NCBI RefSeq assembly: GCF_001613085.1
Contig: NZ_BDBR01000013.1
Span: forward strand, 62,001 to 126,000
DNA: 64,000 nt
DNA from: Nocardia salmonicida NBRC 13393
Lineage (GTDB): Bacteria > Actinomycetota > Actinomycetes > Mycobacteriales > Mycobacteriaceae
Direction of reading: 5' to 3'
A program made the position numbers and the translations under genes. Under the pieces are notes generated by a model. It was not told where the DNA came from and ran no database searches. It was given only the letters and a program-made list of their open reading frames with translations. The stretch's first letter is position 1. Every line of letters begins with the position of its first letter. Positions 24,472 through 34,502 of the stretch are shown in pieces.

Positions 24472-24849
24472 CTACTCGGCGGGGGAGGACTCCTGCTGCT
24501 CGGCGATCTGCTTGCGCACCTCGTCCATGTCCAGGTCCTTGATCTGGGTCACCAGATCCTCGAGCGCGGCAGGCGGCAACGCGCCGGGCTGGGCGAAGAC
24601 GAGCACGCCCTCGCGGAAGGCCATGATGGTCGGAATCGACTGGATGTTGGCGGCAGCGGCGAGTCCCTGCTCGGCCTCGGTATCGACCTTGCCGTAGACG
24701 ACGTCGGTGTGCTTTTCCGACGAGGTCTCGTAGGTCGGCGCGAAACTGCGGCACGGACCGCACCAGGAAGCCCAGAAATCGACGAGGACCACGTCGTTTC
24801 CGGTGATGACTTCGTCGAAGTTCTGCTGGGTCAGCGTCTGGGTGGCCAT
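24472..24849 (-). CDS. trxA: Thioredoxin
   Basis: 125 residues with the thioredoxin fold and the redox centre WCGPC (Cys30 and Cys33), preceded by VVLVDFWAS, with the cis-proline in SIPTIMAFREG. AAGGAG lies 9-10 bases upstream of the ATG. The C-terminus carries about 15 extra Glu/Gln-rich residues after LVTQIKDLDMDEV. A cytosolic disulfide reductase of the extra-copy type; no thioredoxin reductase is adjacent. Convergent with the LeuA-like gene and divergent from the dehydrogenase gene. Confidence 0.93.
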   Translation of the reverse strand: MATQTLTQQNFDEVITGNDVVLVDFWASWCGPCRSFAPTYETSSEKHTDVVYGKVDTEAEQGLAAAANIQSIPTIMAFREGVLVFAQPGALPPAALEDLVTQIKDLDMDEVRKQIAEQQESSPAE

Positions 24850-25046
24850 GACGTCCTCTCCTTGTCGGTGTCCTCGGCTGTAACGCCGCGGCGTCCTACT
24901 ATCTTCCCCCGATCGCGCGACGCTCCGGCCGTCACGGCCCGATCGGGCAGCGAATCCGCACTACAGCGGCCAGAAATTCGGTCCCGGCCGCGTGTCAGTA
25001 CCGCCCGCGTGGTCACCGCTGGGCGGGTGCGCGCGAAGATAGCGGA

Positions 25047-26126
25047 GTGAACGCGACGAAGGCGAGCCTGCGACTCGGAGTGATCGACGGCGACGGAATC
25101 GGCCCCGAGGTGGTGGCCGCGACCCGCGCGGTCGTCGATGAGGCGATCGGCGCGGCCGGGCTCGCCCCGGCGCAGTGGGTTCCGCTGGTGATCGGGCACG
25201 ACGCGATCGCCGCCTACGGCAACCCGCTGCCGGAACAGACTCTGACAGCCCTCGAGGATCTCGACGCCTGGATCCTCGGCCCCCACGACAACGCCTCCTA
25301 CCCGTCGGACATGCGGGTGGCACCGGGCGGCGTCATCCGCAAACGCCTCGGGCTCTACGCGAACGTCCGCCCCGCCGTCGCGTTCACCGGGGTGCGCGCG
25401 ATGGCGCCCGATATCGATCTGGTGATCGTTCGGGAGAACAGCGAGGGCTTCTACGCCGATCGCAACATGTTCGCCGGCTCGGGGGAGTTCCGTCCCACCG
25501 AGGACGTGGCGATGGCGGTCGCGGTGATCACACGCCAGGCGTGCGAGCGGATCGCGCATCAGGCGCTGCGCCTGGCGCAGGGTCGGCGCAAGCGGGTCAC
25601 CGTGGTGCACAAGGCCAATGTGCTGCCGATGACGACCGGCCTGTTCCGTGACGTCTGCTACGCGGTGGCCGAGCAGTATCCGGAGGTGACCGTCGACGAC
25701 GAACACGTCGACGCGATGGCGGCGCACCTGGTGCGCTCACCCGCCGAATACGACGTGATCGTCACCGAGAACCTCTTCGGTGACATCCTCTCGGACCTGG
25801 CCGGTGAGCTCAGCGGTTCCCTCGGCATGGCGGCCTCGCTCAACTGCTCCGACACGCGCGCGATGGCACAGGCCGTGCACGGCGCGGCGCCGGGTCTGGC
25901 CGGACATAATCGGGCCAATCCCGCCGCGCTGCAATTGTCGGCGGCAATGCTGTTGCGCTGGTTGGCAGTTCGTGACGACAATCGTTTTCTCCATGATGCC
26001 GCCGACCGGATTACCCGCGCCGTGGCGGCGACGTTCGCGGCCGGAATCGCGACCGCGGATCTCGGCGGACTGGCTTCCACCAGCGAATTCACCGAACAGG
26101 TCAGTGCCCGTGTGCACCGGAGGTGA
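25047..26126 (+). CDS. Isocitrate/isopropylmalate dehydrogenase family protein
   Basis: 359 residues of the NAD(P)-dependent beta-decarboxylating dehydrogenase family: GVIDGDGIGPEVVAATRAVVDEA, the substrate loop GVIRKRLGLYANVRP, ENSEGFYADR, KANVLPMTTGLF, and the metal/cofactor region VIVTENLFGDILSDLAGELSGSLGMAASLN. The subgroup (isopropylmalate, homoisocitrate, tartrate or isocitrate) cannot be fixed from these motifs; the substrate loop differs from standard LeuB. GTG 25047 is the first plausible start. The leucine-attenuated gene is close by but on the far side of trxA, so a link is only suggestive. Confidence 0.85.
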   Translation: MNATKASLRLGVIDGDGIGPEVVAATRAVVDEAIGAAGLAPAQWVPLVIGHDAIAAYGNPLPEQTLTALEDLDAWILGPHDNASYPSDMRVAPGGVIRKRLGLYANVRPAVAFTGVRAMAPDIDLVIVRENSEGFYADRNMFAGSGEFRPTEDVAMAVAVITRQACERIAHQALRLAQGRRKRVTVVHKANVLPMTTGLFRDVCYAVAEQYPEVTVDDEHVDAMAAHLVRSPAEYDVIVTENLFGDILSDLAGELSGSLGMAASLNCSDTRAMAQAVHGAAPGLAGHNRANPAALQLSAAMLLRWLAVRDDNRFLHDAADRITRAVAATFAAGIATADLGGLASTSEFTEQVSARVHRR

Positions 26127-26252
26127 AGGGACCCCTTTCACATCGGCTGATTAATCTTCGGTTACTGTCGCACCACGCTGTGTCCGGTTCGCATACATTG
26201 CCAAACAGGCGCTGACACGTGGCCGGCGTCGACGTGAAATGTGGAGGCTCCT

Positions 26253-27158
26253 TTGTCTGTTCGAACTGTCCTCGGCCGTGGCGCCGTGCGGCTGCTGTGT
26301 ACCGTCGCCGGCGGTGCCTTGTTGTTGACCGGCTGCGCCGAGAACACCGAGGGCGACGGCGCCTCGGTCGACAAGGTGTCGGTGGAGAAGGTCGACGCGC
26401 TCGCCGCGGCGGTCCCCGACAAAGTGAAGCAGGCAGGCAAGTTGGTCGTCGGCGTGAACGTGCCGTACCAGCCGAACGAGTACAAGGACGCGAGCGGCAA
26501 GATCGTCGGCTTCGATGTGGACCTCCTCGATGCCGTCGCGAGCACCCTCGGACTGAAGGTCGACTATGTCGAATCCTCGTTCGAGAAGATCATTCCCGCC
26601 ATTCAGGCAGGGACCTACGACGTGGGTATGTCCTCGATCACCGATTCGCGCGAACGGGAGCAGCAGGTCGATTTCACGACCTATTTCTCCGCGGGCATCC
26701 AGTGGGCCCAGCAAACCGGTAAAACGATCGATCCGAACAATGCGTGCGGCCTGAAAGTCGCCGTACAGGCCACTACGGTCGAGCACACCGACGAGATTCC
26801 CGCCAAGAGCGCCAAGTGCGTCGCCGAGGGTAAGCCCGCTATCGATATGAAGGCATTCGACGAGCAGAGCGCCGCGACCAACGCATTGATGCTCGGCCAG
26901 GTCGACGCGATGTCGGCCGATTCCCCGGTGACCGCGTACGCGATCAAGCAGAGCGAAGGCAAGATCGAGTCGGCGGGCCCGCTGTTCGACTCCGCGCCCT
27001 ACGGCTGGGCCGTGCAGAAGACCTCGCCACTGGCGGTGTCGTTGCAGAAGGCGCTGCAGCACCTGATCGACAACGGCAAGTACGGCGAGATCACCACCAA
27101 CTGGGGTGTGCAGGACGGTCAGATCAAGACCTCGGTGATCAACGGTGCAGTGAGCTGA
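26253..27158 (+). CDS. Polar amino-acid ABC transporter, substrate-binding lipoprotein
   Basis: 301 residues from TTG 26253, chosen because GGAGG ends 5 bases upstream; a GTG at 26241 overlaps that RBS. Lipoprotein signal MSVRTVLGRGAVRLLCTVAGGALLLTGC. The binding domain begins GKLVVGVNVPYQPNEYKDASGKIVGFDVDLLDAVASTLG, then KIIPAIQAGTYDVGMSSITDSREREQQVDFTTYF, the arrangement of GlnH/ArtJ-type proteins. Its permease starts immediately after and an ATPase follows, so the importer is complete. Substrate is probably a polar amino acid. Confidence 0.92.
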   Translation: MSVRTVLGRGAVRLLCTVAGGALLLTGCAENTEGDGASVDKVSVEKVDALAAAVPDKVKQAGKLVVGVNVPYQPNEYKDASGKIVGFDVDLLDAVASTLGLKVDYVESSFEKIIPAIQAGTYDVGMSSITDSREREQQVDFTTYFSAGIQWAQQTGKTIDPNNACGLKVAVQATTVEHTDEIPAKSAKCVAEGKPAIDMKAFDEQSAATNALMLGQVDAMSADSPVTAYAIKQSEGKIESAGPLFDSAPYGWAVQKTSPLAVSLQKALQHLIDNGKYGEITTNWGVQDGQIKTSVINGAVS

Positions 27159-27159
27159 C

Positions 27160-28094
27160 GTGACCGACGAGAAAGACACGGTGGAGGTGCCCGGACCGGG
27201 CACCGAACCCGAACCGATCAAAGCGGTCCCGCTGCGCAGGCCGGGCCGCTGGATCGCGGCGGCAATCATCCTGATCCTGGTGGGATTGTTCGTCTACGGT
27301 GCTGCTACCAATCCCGCCTACCGGTGGGATACCTACGGCAAATATCTGTTCGACACCCGCATCACCCAGGGTGCGATCGTCACCCTGGAACTCACCGTGC
27401 TCGCGATGGCGATCGCGGTGGGTCTGGGCACGGTGCTGGCGGTGATGCGCCTGTCGCCGAACCCGGTGCTGCGCACGGCCGCGTGGATCTATCTGTGGAT
27501 CTTCCGCGGCACTCCGGTGTTCGTGCAGTTGGTGTTCTGGGGTCTGGTTCCCTCGCTGTACAAGCAGATCGACCTCGGCGTGCCGTTCGGTCCGCAGTTC
27601 TTTCACCTCGACGTGCAGAACCTGCAGGCCGCGTTCCTGTTCGCGGTGATCGGCCTCGGTCTCAACGAGGCCGCGTACATGGCCGAGATCGTGCGCGCGG
27701 GCATCAACTCCGTCGGCGAGGGTCAGCGCGAAGCGTCGGTGGCGCTGGGTATGTCGTGGACGCAGACCATGCGCCGCACGGTGCTGCCGCAGGCCATGCG
27801 GGTGATCATCCCGCCCACCGGCAACGAGCTGATCGGCATGCTCAAGACGACCTCGCTGGTCACCGCGATTCCCTTGAGCACCGACCTGTTCGGCCGCGCC
27901 CGTGACATCTACGGCGTGAACTTCCAGCCGATCCCGCTGCTGCTCGTCTGTGCCACCTGGTACCTCGCGATCACCAGCGTCCTGATGGTCGGCCAGTACT
28001 ACTTGGAACGCTATTACTCGCGCGGCGCCACCCGGCAGCTGACGGCAAAGCAGCTCCAGGAACTGGCCACGGCGCAGGCGGCGGTGAAGGCGAA

Positions 28095-28098
<4 letters not shown>
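27160..28098 (+). CDS. Polar amino-acid ABC transporter permease
   Basis: 312 residues with about five core membrane helices plus an N-terminal helix after a charged cytoplasmic start. [13 protein letters not shown], and the EAA loop [37 protein letters not shown] identify the HisM-type permease. The GTG follows the binding-protein stop by one base, and the stop overlaps the ATPase ATG (ATGA). Confidence 0.94.
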
Positions 28099-28877
<779 letters not shown>

Positions 28878-28932
28878 CTGTCCCGCCTCCCCGCGTAATT
28901 CGGCCGGACTACGTTCTTGCGAGATCAGTTGA

Positions 28933-28955
28933 CCCCCTGAGGTTTTCTCAGGGGG
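28933..28955 (+). terminator. Terminator between the importer operon and the merR gene
   Basis: A 9-bp stem CCCCCTGAG (28933-28941) with CTCAGGGGG (28947-28955) around a GTTTT loop, followed by TTT. The stop codon of the convergent merR-type gene (28948-28950) lies inside the hairpin. Confidence 0.85.
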
Positions 28956-29589
28956 TTTCCTGGTTCTTCAGGCGTTCCAGCGAGACCTGGGCCTGGGCGA
29001 TGCGGCGGATGGCGGCCAGTGCGGTGTCGCCGAGGACGGTGAGTACGACGACCGCGTCGATGATGTCGTCGCGTCCGCCCGCGGACAGGGCCGACGCCAC
29101 GTCGTTCTCCGCGACCGCGCGGGTGCTGTCGAAATAGGTGGGCAGGGTGGTGGTGGCCCAGTCCCGGTAGCCGAGTTGGGCGAGTCGAACGATCACTCCG
29201 GTGAGGGTGTCGATGGCCTGTGGGCTGGGTTTCATGTCCCAGCCGCGCCGGTCCATCTCCGTGCGCACGGCCTCGTGCGCACGGTCCCATTCGGCGTCGT
29301 GGGCGGCGGGCACGGGTGTGGACAGACTGTCCTGCGTCACCCCGAGCACGTGGAACAGGGGCATTTCGGGGGAGTCGATCGCGGCGAGGACATCGGAGAC
29401 GGTGGCGACCGGTATCCCGCCCACCTCGATCAGCGCGCGGATCAGGCGCAATCGGCGCAGGTGGTCTTCGCCGTAGCTGGCCTGGTTGGGGCTGCTGCGT
29501 TCACCCGCGGGCAGTATTCCCTCACGCAGGTAGTACTTGATGGTGGCCACCGCGATGCCGCTGCGTTCACTCAACTCCGAGATTCGCAC
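28948..29589 (-). CDS. MerR family transcriptional regulator
   Basis: 213 residues. The N-terminal winged HTH (1-70) reads MRISELSERSGIAVATIKYYLREGILPAGERSSPNQASYGEDHLRRLRLIRALIEVGGIPVATV, typical of MerR. The C-terminal 140 residues are helical, without metal-binding cysteines, so the signal is probably an organic molecule or stress rather than a metal. GTG start with GGAGG 5 bases upstream. Divergent from the membrane-protein operon at 29693, with tandem repeats in the shared promoter, which makes it the likely regulator of that operon. Confidence 0.9.
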   Translation of the reverse strand: MRISELSERSGIAVATIKYYLREGILPAGERSSPNQASYGEDHLRRLRLIRALIEVGGIPVATVSDVLAAIDSPEMPLFHVLGVTQDSLSTPVPAAHDAEWDRAHEAVRTEMDRRGWDMKPSPQAIDTLTGVIVRLAQLGYRDWATTTLPTYFDSTRAVAENDVASALSAGGRDDIIDAVVVLTVLGDTALAAIRRIAQAQVSLERLKNQETP

Positions 29590-29635
29590 TCTTACCTCCG
29601 TTGTCTTCCTTACCCCTTGCCTACGTCACCCATAG

Positions 29636-29677
29636 CGGATAGTCTAGCTATCTATAACGGATAGTGTAGCTATCTAT
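29636..29677 (+). promoter_or_regulatory. Tandem operator repeats in the merR divergent promoter
   Basis: Two 20-base direct repeats differing at one base, CGGATAGTCTAGCTATCTAT (29636-29655) and its partner at 29658-29677, with a period of 22 bases. Each contains a dyad GATAG-N5-CTATC. They occupy the middle of the 103-base region between the divergent starts, next to an AGATTCG-type leader of the downstream gene. Likely sites for the MerR regulator. Confidence 0.7.
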
Positions 29678-29692
29678 CTCTGGGAGATTCGA

Positions 29693-30109
29693 ATGTCAGT
29701 CCTGACCGCCCCCTCGCTGCCCCGCCCTCGAGCCCCGCTGCATCGACCGCTGATGTATTTCGCCGCCGTCAACGCCGCGCTCGTCGTGGTCGGCCTGATC
29801 GGGATGCTGGTCGACGACCGGGTGATCGCCGGGTCGACCGCCTGGTTCAAGCCGACCAAGTTCGCGATCTCGTTCGTCTTCTACGGCGTGGCGCTGGCGT
29901 GGTTGATCTCGTTGCGGCCCAAATCTTCTCGGCTCGCCTCGGGGATGGCGACGGTGATCGTGGTCGCCGGGGTGATCGAACAGGCGATCATCTTCGGGCA
30001 GGTGATCCGCGGGACTCGCAGCCACTACAACACGACCACGGCCCTGGACGGCACCCTCTGGGTGATCATGGGATCCACCATTCTCATACTGTTCCTGGCA
30101 ACCCTGTGA
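29693..30109 (+). CDS. Integral membrane protein, N-terminal half of a split gene
   Basis: 138 residues with four hydrophobic segments: [54 protein letters not shown] and [17 protein letters not shown]. It ends at TGA 30107-30109. The next frame (GTG 30106) continues in the -1 frame as [13 protein letters not shown], so the two frames read together as one membrane protein of about 315 residues, as in relatives I recall from Streptomyces and Nocardia. Either the gene has split into two coupled cistrons or a one-base lesion has broken it. Under likely MerR control. Function unknown. Confidence 0.65.
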   Translation: MSVLTAPSLPRPRAPLHRPLMYFAAVNAALVVVGLIGMLVDDRVIAGSTAWFKPTKFAISFVFYGVALAWLISLRPKSSRLASGMATVIVVAGVIEQAIIFGQVIRGTRSHYNTTTALDGTLWVIMGSTILILFLATL

Positions 30110-30639
30110 TCGGGATCGGACTGATGCGCGCACGTCTCGGCGACGCCTCGATCACCTGGTCGATTCGTCTCGGCATCGCGATCACCTTGGTCGGGTTGGC
30201 GCTGGGAAATCTGATGCCACAACAGGAATCCGGCGTCGAGGGCATCGCGGGCGCGCACACGGTCGGAGCGCCCGACGGTACGCCCGGCATGCCGCTGACC
30301 GGGTGGAGCACGACCAACGGCGATCTGCGCATTCCGCACTTCTTCGGCATGCACGCCCTCCAGGCGCTGCCGTTGCTCGCGGCACTGCTGGTGGTGCTGG
30401 CGCCACGGATCGCGCTGTTGCGGCCGGTGCGTGTTCGGCTCGGCCTGATCATCACCGCGTCGGCGGGTTACGCGGCGGTGCTCGCGCTGGTTACCTGGCA
30501 GGCGCTGCGTGGGCAGCCGTTGATCCACCCCGATCAGGCCACACTCACCGTCGCGGCCGCGATCATCACCGGAGTTGTTGTCGGAGTAATGATCTCGGTC
30601 GCGAGCGCGGCCGGCAATCGAAAGGTAGCCACCGCATGA
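30106..30639 (+). CDS. Integral membrane protein, C-terminal half of a split gene
   Basis: 177 residues from GTG 30106, which overlaps the preceding stop as GTGA. Hydrophobic helices (about 25-42, 88-105, 112-132 and 150-170) flank a conserved-looking loop [47 protein letters not shown]. That HTVG...GxP.TGWSTxxGDLRxPHFxGxHALQ block is the part I remember from full-length relatives. Translation could occur by coupling, or by a -1 slip joining it to the first half. Its own stop overlaps the next ATG (ATGA). Confidence 0.6.
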   Translation: MIGIGLMRARLGDASITWSIRLGIAITLVGLALGNLMPQQESGVEGIAGAHTVGAPDGTPGMPLTGWSTTNGDLRIPHFFGMHALQALPLLAALLVVLAPRIALLRPVRVRLGLIITASAGYAAVLALVTWQALRGQPLIHPDQATLTVAAAIITGVVVGVMISVASAAGNRKVATA

Positions 30640-31106
30640 GCACGCTGTTCGACCTGTCGTTCTTCGTCACGGTGCCGTTCTGGGCGTTGATGATCTTCGC
30701 CCCGACCTGGCGCTGGACCCGCACGATCATCTCCTCACCGTGGATCGTGCTGGTGCCCTTGGTGGTGTGGGCGATCGTCGCGGTGCCGGTGTTGGGCGCG
30801 ATGTGGTCGCTGGTGACATCGCCGTCCTTGGCCGCCATCACCGAAGCCACTGCCGATCCCGCTGTGCTCACCGCGCTGTGGGCGCAGATCATCGCGTGGG
30901 ATCTGTTCCTCGGACGCTGGATCTACCTCGACAGCCGCGAGCGCGACGTCCATCCGCTCCTGATGGGCCCGCTGCTGGTCGGCACAATCCTGTTGTCGCC
31001 CCTCGCCTTCCCGATCTATCTGGTCGTCCGTGAGGTCGCACGGCGCACGCAGGCCGGGAGCTCTGCTGTGGCACAGGCAGATCCGGTCGGGGCTCAGCCG
31101 CCGTGA
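30636..31106 (+). CDS. ABA4-like family protein (DUF4281)
   Basis: 156 residues, four membrane helices: [71 protein letters not shown] and the following helix ending in a basic tail. The [12 protein letters not shown]...R signature and size are those of proteins named after plant ABA4. In bacteria the function is not known. Third cistron of the MerR-linked operon, overlapping its upstream neighbour by ATGA. Confidence 0.78.
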   Translation: MSTLFDLSFFVTVPFWALMIFAPTWRWTRTIISSPWIVLVPLVVWAIVAVPVLGAMWSLVTSPSLAAITEATADPAVLTALWAQIIAWDLFLGRWIYLDSRERDVHPLLMGPLLVGTILLSPLAFPIYLVVREVARRTQAGSSAVAQADPVGAQPP

Positions 31107-31120
31107 GCCTGGCTCACGGC
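31100..31120 (+). terminator. Terminator after the ABA4-like gene
   Basis: A 21-base dyad (GCCGTGAGCC-T-GGCTCACGGC) that overlaps the stop codon. It separates this operon from the convergent carboxylase gene ending at 31143. Confidence 0.65.
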
Positions 31121-31142
31121 GTCGGTTGACAGTGACGGGCCG

Positions 31143-32693
31143 CTACAACGGCATCAGGCGATGTTTGCGGGGCGCCTGCTCGATGTGCTTGTCACCGAGC
31201 AGGCGCAACGCTTTACGGATTTCCAGGCGGGTGCTCGAGGGCTCGATGACCGCGTCGATATAGCCGCGTTCGGCGGCGATCCACGGGGTGGCGACGGCGG
31301 CGTTGTAGAAGTCGACCATCTGCTGACGCACAGCGGGCCGGTCGGCCTCGGGAACGGCGGCGAGCTGTTTGCGCTGGGTCAGGCCCACGGCGGCTTCGGC
31401 GCCCATCACGGCGATCCGCGCGGTGGGCCACGCGAGGTTGATGTCGCCACCGAGTTGCTTGCACCCCATCACCGCGTAGCCGCCGCCGTAGGCCTTGCGG
31501 ACCACGACGGTGACGATCGGAACGGTCGCCTCGACCACCGCGTAGAAGAACCGGCCGCCACGTTTGATGACGCCGATCTTCTCCTCCTCGACCCCGGGCA
31601 GCACGCCCGGCGTGTCGACCACGAACACCAGCGGAATGTCGAACGCGTCGCAGAGGCGGATGAAGTGCGCGGCCTTGTCCGACCCGCGCGCATCGATCGC
31701 GCCGCTGGCCACCAGCGGCTGATTGGCGACGACACCTACGCTGCGCCCGTCGACCCGCGCGAATCCGGTGATCAGGTTGCGGGCGGCGCCGTCGCCGATC
31801 TCGTGGAACTCCCCGTCGTCGAAGATCCGGAGCAGCACCTCGTACATGTCGTAGCCCCTGCGATCGGAATCCGGTATCAGCGCGTCGAGTTCGCGATCGG
31901 AGTCGGTGATCTCCGGTTCCAGACCGGGATTCACCAGCGGCGCACGCTCGTAGCAATTAGACGGCATGAAGCTCAAATAGGTGCGCGCCCACTCGAATGC
32001 GGACTTCTCGTCCACCGCCACATGGTGGATATTGCCGTTGTGCGCCTGGTTGAACGCGCCGCCGAGCTCGTCGAGGGTCACTTCCTCGCCGGTGGTCTCG
32101 CGAATGACGTCGGGACCGGTGACGAACATGTACGCCGACTCGGTCGCGATCAGCACATCGGTATTGATCGGCGAATACACCGCGCCCGCAGCGCATTTGC
32201 CCAGCATCACCGACACCTGCGGCACCACCCCGGACAGCCGGGTCTGCCGCCTGCTCATCTCCGCGTACCAGGCCAGCGAGGTGACCGCGTCCTGTACCCG
32301 CGCACCGCCGGAGTCGTTGATCGCCACGAACGGGCAGGCGATGTCGGCCGCCAGATCCATCGCCATCGCGACCTTGCGCCCGAACATCTCACCCACCGAT
32401 CCGCCGAACACGGTCTGGTCGTGGGCGATCACCACCACAGGTCGCCCGTCGATCCTGCCGTGTCCGGTGACGACGCCGTCACCGTAGAGACCGTCGGCCG
32501 CGCCCGGCTGTTTCACCAGCGCGCCGATTTCGGTGAAACTGCCCTGGTCGAGAAGTATTTCGATGCGTTCGCGTGGGCCTGGTATTCCTTTCGCCGCACG
32601 CTTGGCGATTCCCGCATCCCCCGCGGGTTCCCGCGCCGCCGTCAGATTGTCCCGCAGCTCTTGCAGTTTCGCAGCAGTAGTCGACTCCACCAC
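31143..32693 (-). CDS. Acyl-CoA carboxylase, carboxyltransferase (beta) subunit
   Basis: 516 residues of the AccD/PccB type that moves CO2 from carboxybiotin to acetyl- or propionyl-CoA-like substrates. Two crotonase-like halves: the N-terminal half has [35 protein letters not shown] and [25 protein letters not shown]; the C-terminal half has [70 protein letters not shown] start with GAGGAAGG upstream. No alpha (biotin) subunit is adjacent, so it must share one. The substrate cannot be read from the sequence; a methylcrotonyl or long-chain acyl substrate is also possible. Confidence 0.92.
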   Translation of the reverse strand: MVESTTAAKLQELRDNLTAAREPAGDAGIAKRAAKGIPGPRERIEILLDQGSFTEIGALVKQPGAADGLYGDGVVTGHGRIDGRPVVVIAHDQTVFGGSVGEMFGRKVAMAMDLAADIACPFVAINDSGGARVQDAVTSLAWYAEMSRRQTRLSGVVPQVSVMLGKCAAGAVYSPINTDVLIATESAYMFVTGPDVIRETTGEEVTLDELGGAFNQAHNGNIHHVAVDEKSAFEWARTYLSFMPSNCYERAPLVNPGLEPEITDSDRELDALIPDSDRRGYDMYEVLLRIFDDGEFHEIGDGAARNLITGFARVDGRSVGVVANQPLVASGAIDARGSDKAAHFIRLCDAFDIPLVFVVDTPGVLPGVEEEKIGVIKRGGRFFYAVVEATVPIVTVVVRKAYGGGYAVMGCKQLGGDINLAWPTARIAVMGAEAAVGLTQRKQLAAVPEADRPAVRQQMVDFYNAAVATPWIAAERGYIDAVIEPSSTRLEIRKALRLLGDKHIEQAPRKHRLMPL

Positions 32694-32822
32694 GCACGCC
32701 CTTCCTCGTCCTGGTCGAGCTCTCCTTCATCGGTTAGCCAAAGCGTAGCGCTGACGCCCGCGCCGACATCAGCGGCACGGCGGACCGATCCTTGACGAAT
32801 CACGAGTCGTACCGTGGGTGGG

Positions 32823-33494
32823 GTGAACAAGCCGACCCGATACGGAGCCATCGCCTTCTCCGCGGCCACCGCGCGCCGCCAGCACAGCGGTGGCGGTTTC
32901 ACCGTCCACGGCAGGCGGATGGCCGACGGCGCCGACATCGGTGAGCCCGAAGAACTGGAGCCGCAAGTGGCGGGCCTGATCCGGGCGGCCGACTCGTTCT
33001 ACCTCGCGACCGTCACCGGCTCCGGCTGGCCCTACATCCAACATCGCGGCGGTCCAACGGGTTTTGTGCACCTGCTCGACGCCGCGACCATCGCGTGGGC
33101 CGAATACCCGGGCAACAACCAGTTCGTCACGCTGGGCAATCTCGACACCGACGATCGGGTCGCGCTGTTCTTCATCGATTACCCGACCCGCACCAGGGTC
33201 AAGATCTTCGGCCGTGCCGAGGTCGTCGAACGCGCCGACGATCCCGAGCTCCTCGACCGACTCCTGACCACCCCGGCGGGCCCGATCGACGCGCGCTCGG
33301 ATCGGGCGTTCGTGGTGCGGATCGAAGCGTTCGACCGCAACTGCACCAAGAACATCACTCCCCGTTACCGTTCCGAGTGGATCCAGGACTACGCCCGCGC
33401 CGGCCGCGCTCCACTCGAAGCCGAAATCGACCGCCTCCGACACCGCAACGCCGAGCTCGAAGCCGAAATCGCCCGTCTGAAATCCACATCCTGA
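32823..33494 (+). CDS. Pyridoxamine 5'-phosphate oxidase-like flavin/deazaflavin protein
   Basis: 223 residues. A split-barrel domain (about 40-190) with SFYLATVTGSGWPYIQHRGGPTGFVHLLD, IAWAEYPGNNQFVTLGNLDTDDRVALFFIDYPTRTRVKIFGRAEVVE, and FDRNCTKNITPRY. The last 25 residues form a Glu-rich coiled coil (EAEIDRLRHRNAELEAEIARLKS), a feature I associate with this subgroup. Start GTG 32823 rather than 32814, because TACCGT (32810-32815) ends 7 bases before it, implying a leaderless mRNA. Substrate unknown; possibly FMN-dependent detoxification. Confidence 0.82.
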   Translation: MNKPTRYGAIAFSAATARRQHSGGGFTVHGRRMADGADIGEPEELEPQVAGLIRAADSFYLATVTGSGWPYIQHRGGPTGFVHLLDAATIAWAEYPGNNQFVTLGNLDTDDRVALFFIDYPTRTRVKIFGRAEVVERADDPELLDRLLTTPAGPIDARSDRAFVVRIEAFDRNCTKNITPRYRSEWIQDYARAGRAPLEAEIDRLRHRNAELEAEIARLKSTS

Positions 33495-33519
33495 CCGGCC
33501 GCGCCTCCCGGGCGACGGC

Positions 33520-34431
33520 TCAGGCGTGACCACCGAAGGCGATGCGCAACTGCCCGAGCAGCACCTTCGCCGCCGGGCCGGGCGGGGGATCGGTGCGCCA
33601 GGCCAGGGCCAGTCGGCCGTGGATGGTGGGCTCGACGATGTCGAGGGTTCGCACACCGAAGGCGTCTGCTTCGGCGGGGGCGAGGGCGGGGACGATGGCG
33701 GTTCCCAGTCCGCGCGCGGCGAGTTCGAGCAGTAGCGGGGGAGCGGCGGCCTCGAAGGCGATGTCCGGCGTGAAACCGGCGGCGGCACAGGAACGTTCGA
33801 AGACGCCGCGCAGGCCGGTGCCCCGGGTGAGGCAGATGAGGCGGCGATCGGCGAGGTCTTGCAAGGCGATGGAGCCCGCCGATTCGGCGGGGTCGCCGGG
33901 TGCGTCGCGAGCGACCGCGGCGACGAGTGCGGTGTGCAGGATCACGTGCAGGCCGATGCTGGAATCTGTGGGGGCGCCGGTCAATCCGGTCAGCGCGATA
34001 TCGAGCTCACCGTGCTCGACGGCGGCGAGCATCCGTTCGGCGGTGTCCTCGGTGAGGCTGATCCCGACCTGCGGATGGTCGTGGTGGAAATCGGCGAGCA
34101 CCCCGGCCACGTCGAAGACCTCCGACGCCGCCCCGGAGATCATGCCGACCCGGACCTGCCCCCGCAGCAAGCCCGTGAACTCCCCGACGGTATCCCCGAT
34201 TCGATCGGCGGCGGCCAGGGCGGTGCGCGCGTGCTCGAGCACGGCGGCCCCGACGTCGGTCAGCGTCACGGTGCGAGCGCCGCGGTCGAGCAGGCGCTGT
34301 CCGAGTTCGCGTTCGAGTTGCCGGATCTGAGTGCTGAGGCCGGGCTGGGACAAGTGCAGCCGCTCGGCGGCCCTGGTGAACCCGCCTTCGTCGACGACCG
34401 TCACGAAGTAGCGCAGCTGCCGCAGTTCCAT
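33520..34431 (-). CDS. LysR family transcriptional regulator
   Basis: 303 residues. N-terminal HTH MELRQLRYFVTVVDEGGFTRAAERLHLSQPGLSTQIRQLERELGQRLLDRG, followed by a two-lobed effector domain. The ATG at 34431 lies just after a perfect TATAAT (minus strand, 34440-34445). Divergent from the flavin oxidase gene at 34503 with a 71-base shared promoter, so that oxidase gene is its likely target. Effector unknown. Confidence 0.93.
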   Translation of the reverse strand: MELRQLRYFVTVVDEGGFTRAAERLHLSQPGLSTQIRQLERELGQRLLDRGARTVTLTDVGAAVLEHARTALAAADRIGDTVGEFTGLLRGQVRVGMISGAASEVFDVAGVLADFHHDHPQVGISLTEDTAERMLAAVEHGELDIALTGLTGAPTDSSIGLHVILHTALVAAVARDAPGDPAESAGSIALQDLADRRLICLTRGTGLRGVFERSCAAAGFTPDIAFEAAAPPLLLELAARGLGTAIVPALAPAEADAFGVRTLDIVEPTIHGRLALAWRTDPPPGPAAKVLLGQLRIAFGGHA

Positions 34432-34502
34432 AACTATCAATTATAGGTAGGAGAAGATCTATCTCTTGTACTTATTCTTCCGGTCGGCGCAGAGTCGAAG
34501 AC

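Noticed and set aside
24472-26126. trxA and the dehydrogenase as part of a leucine operon with the attenuated gene
   Set aside because: trxA is on the opposite strand and a bidirectional terminator separates it, so cotranscription is impossible.
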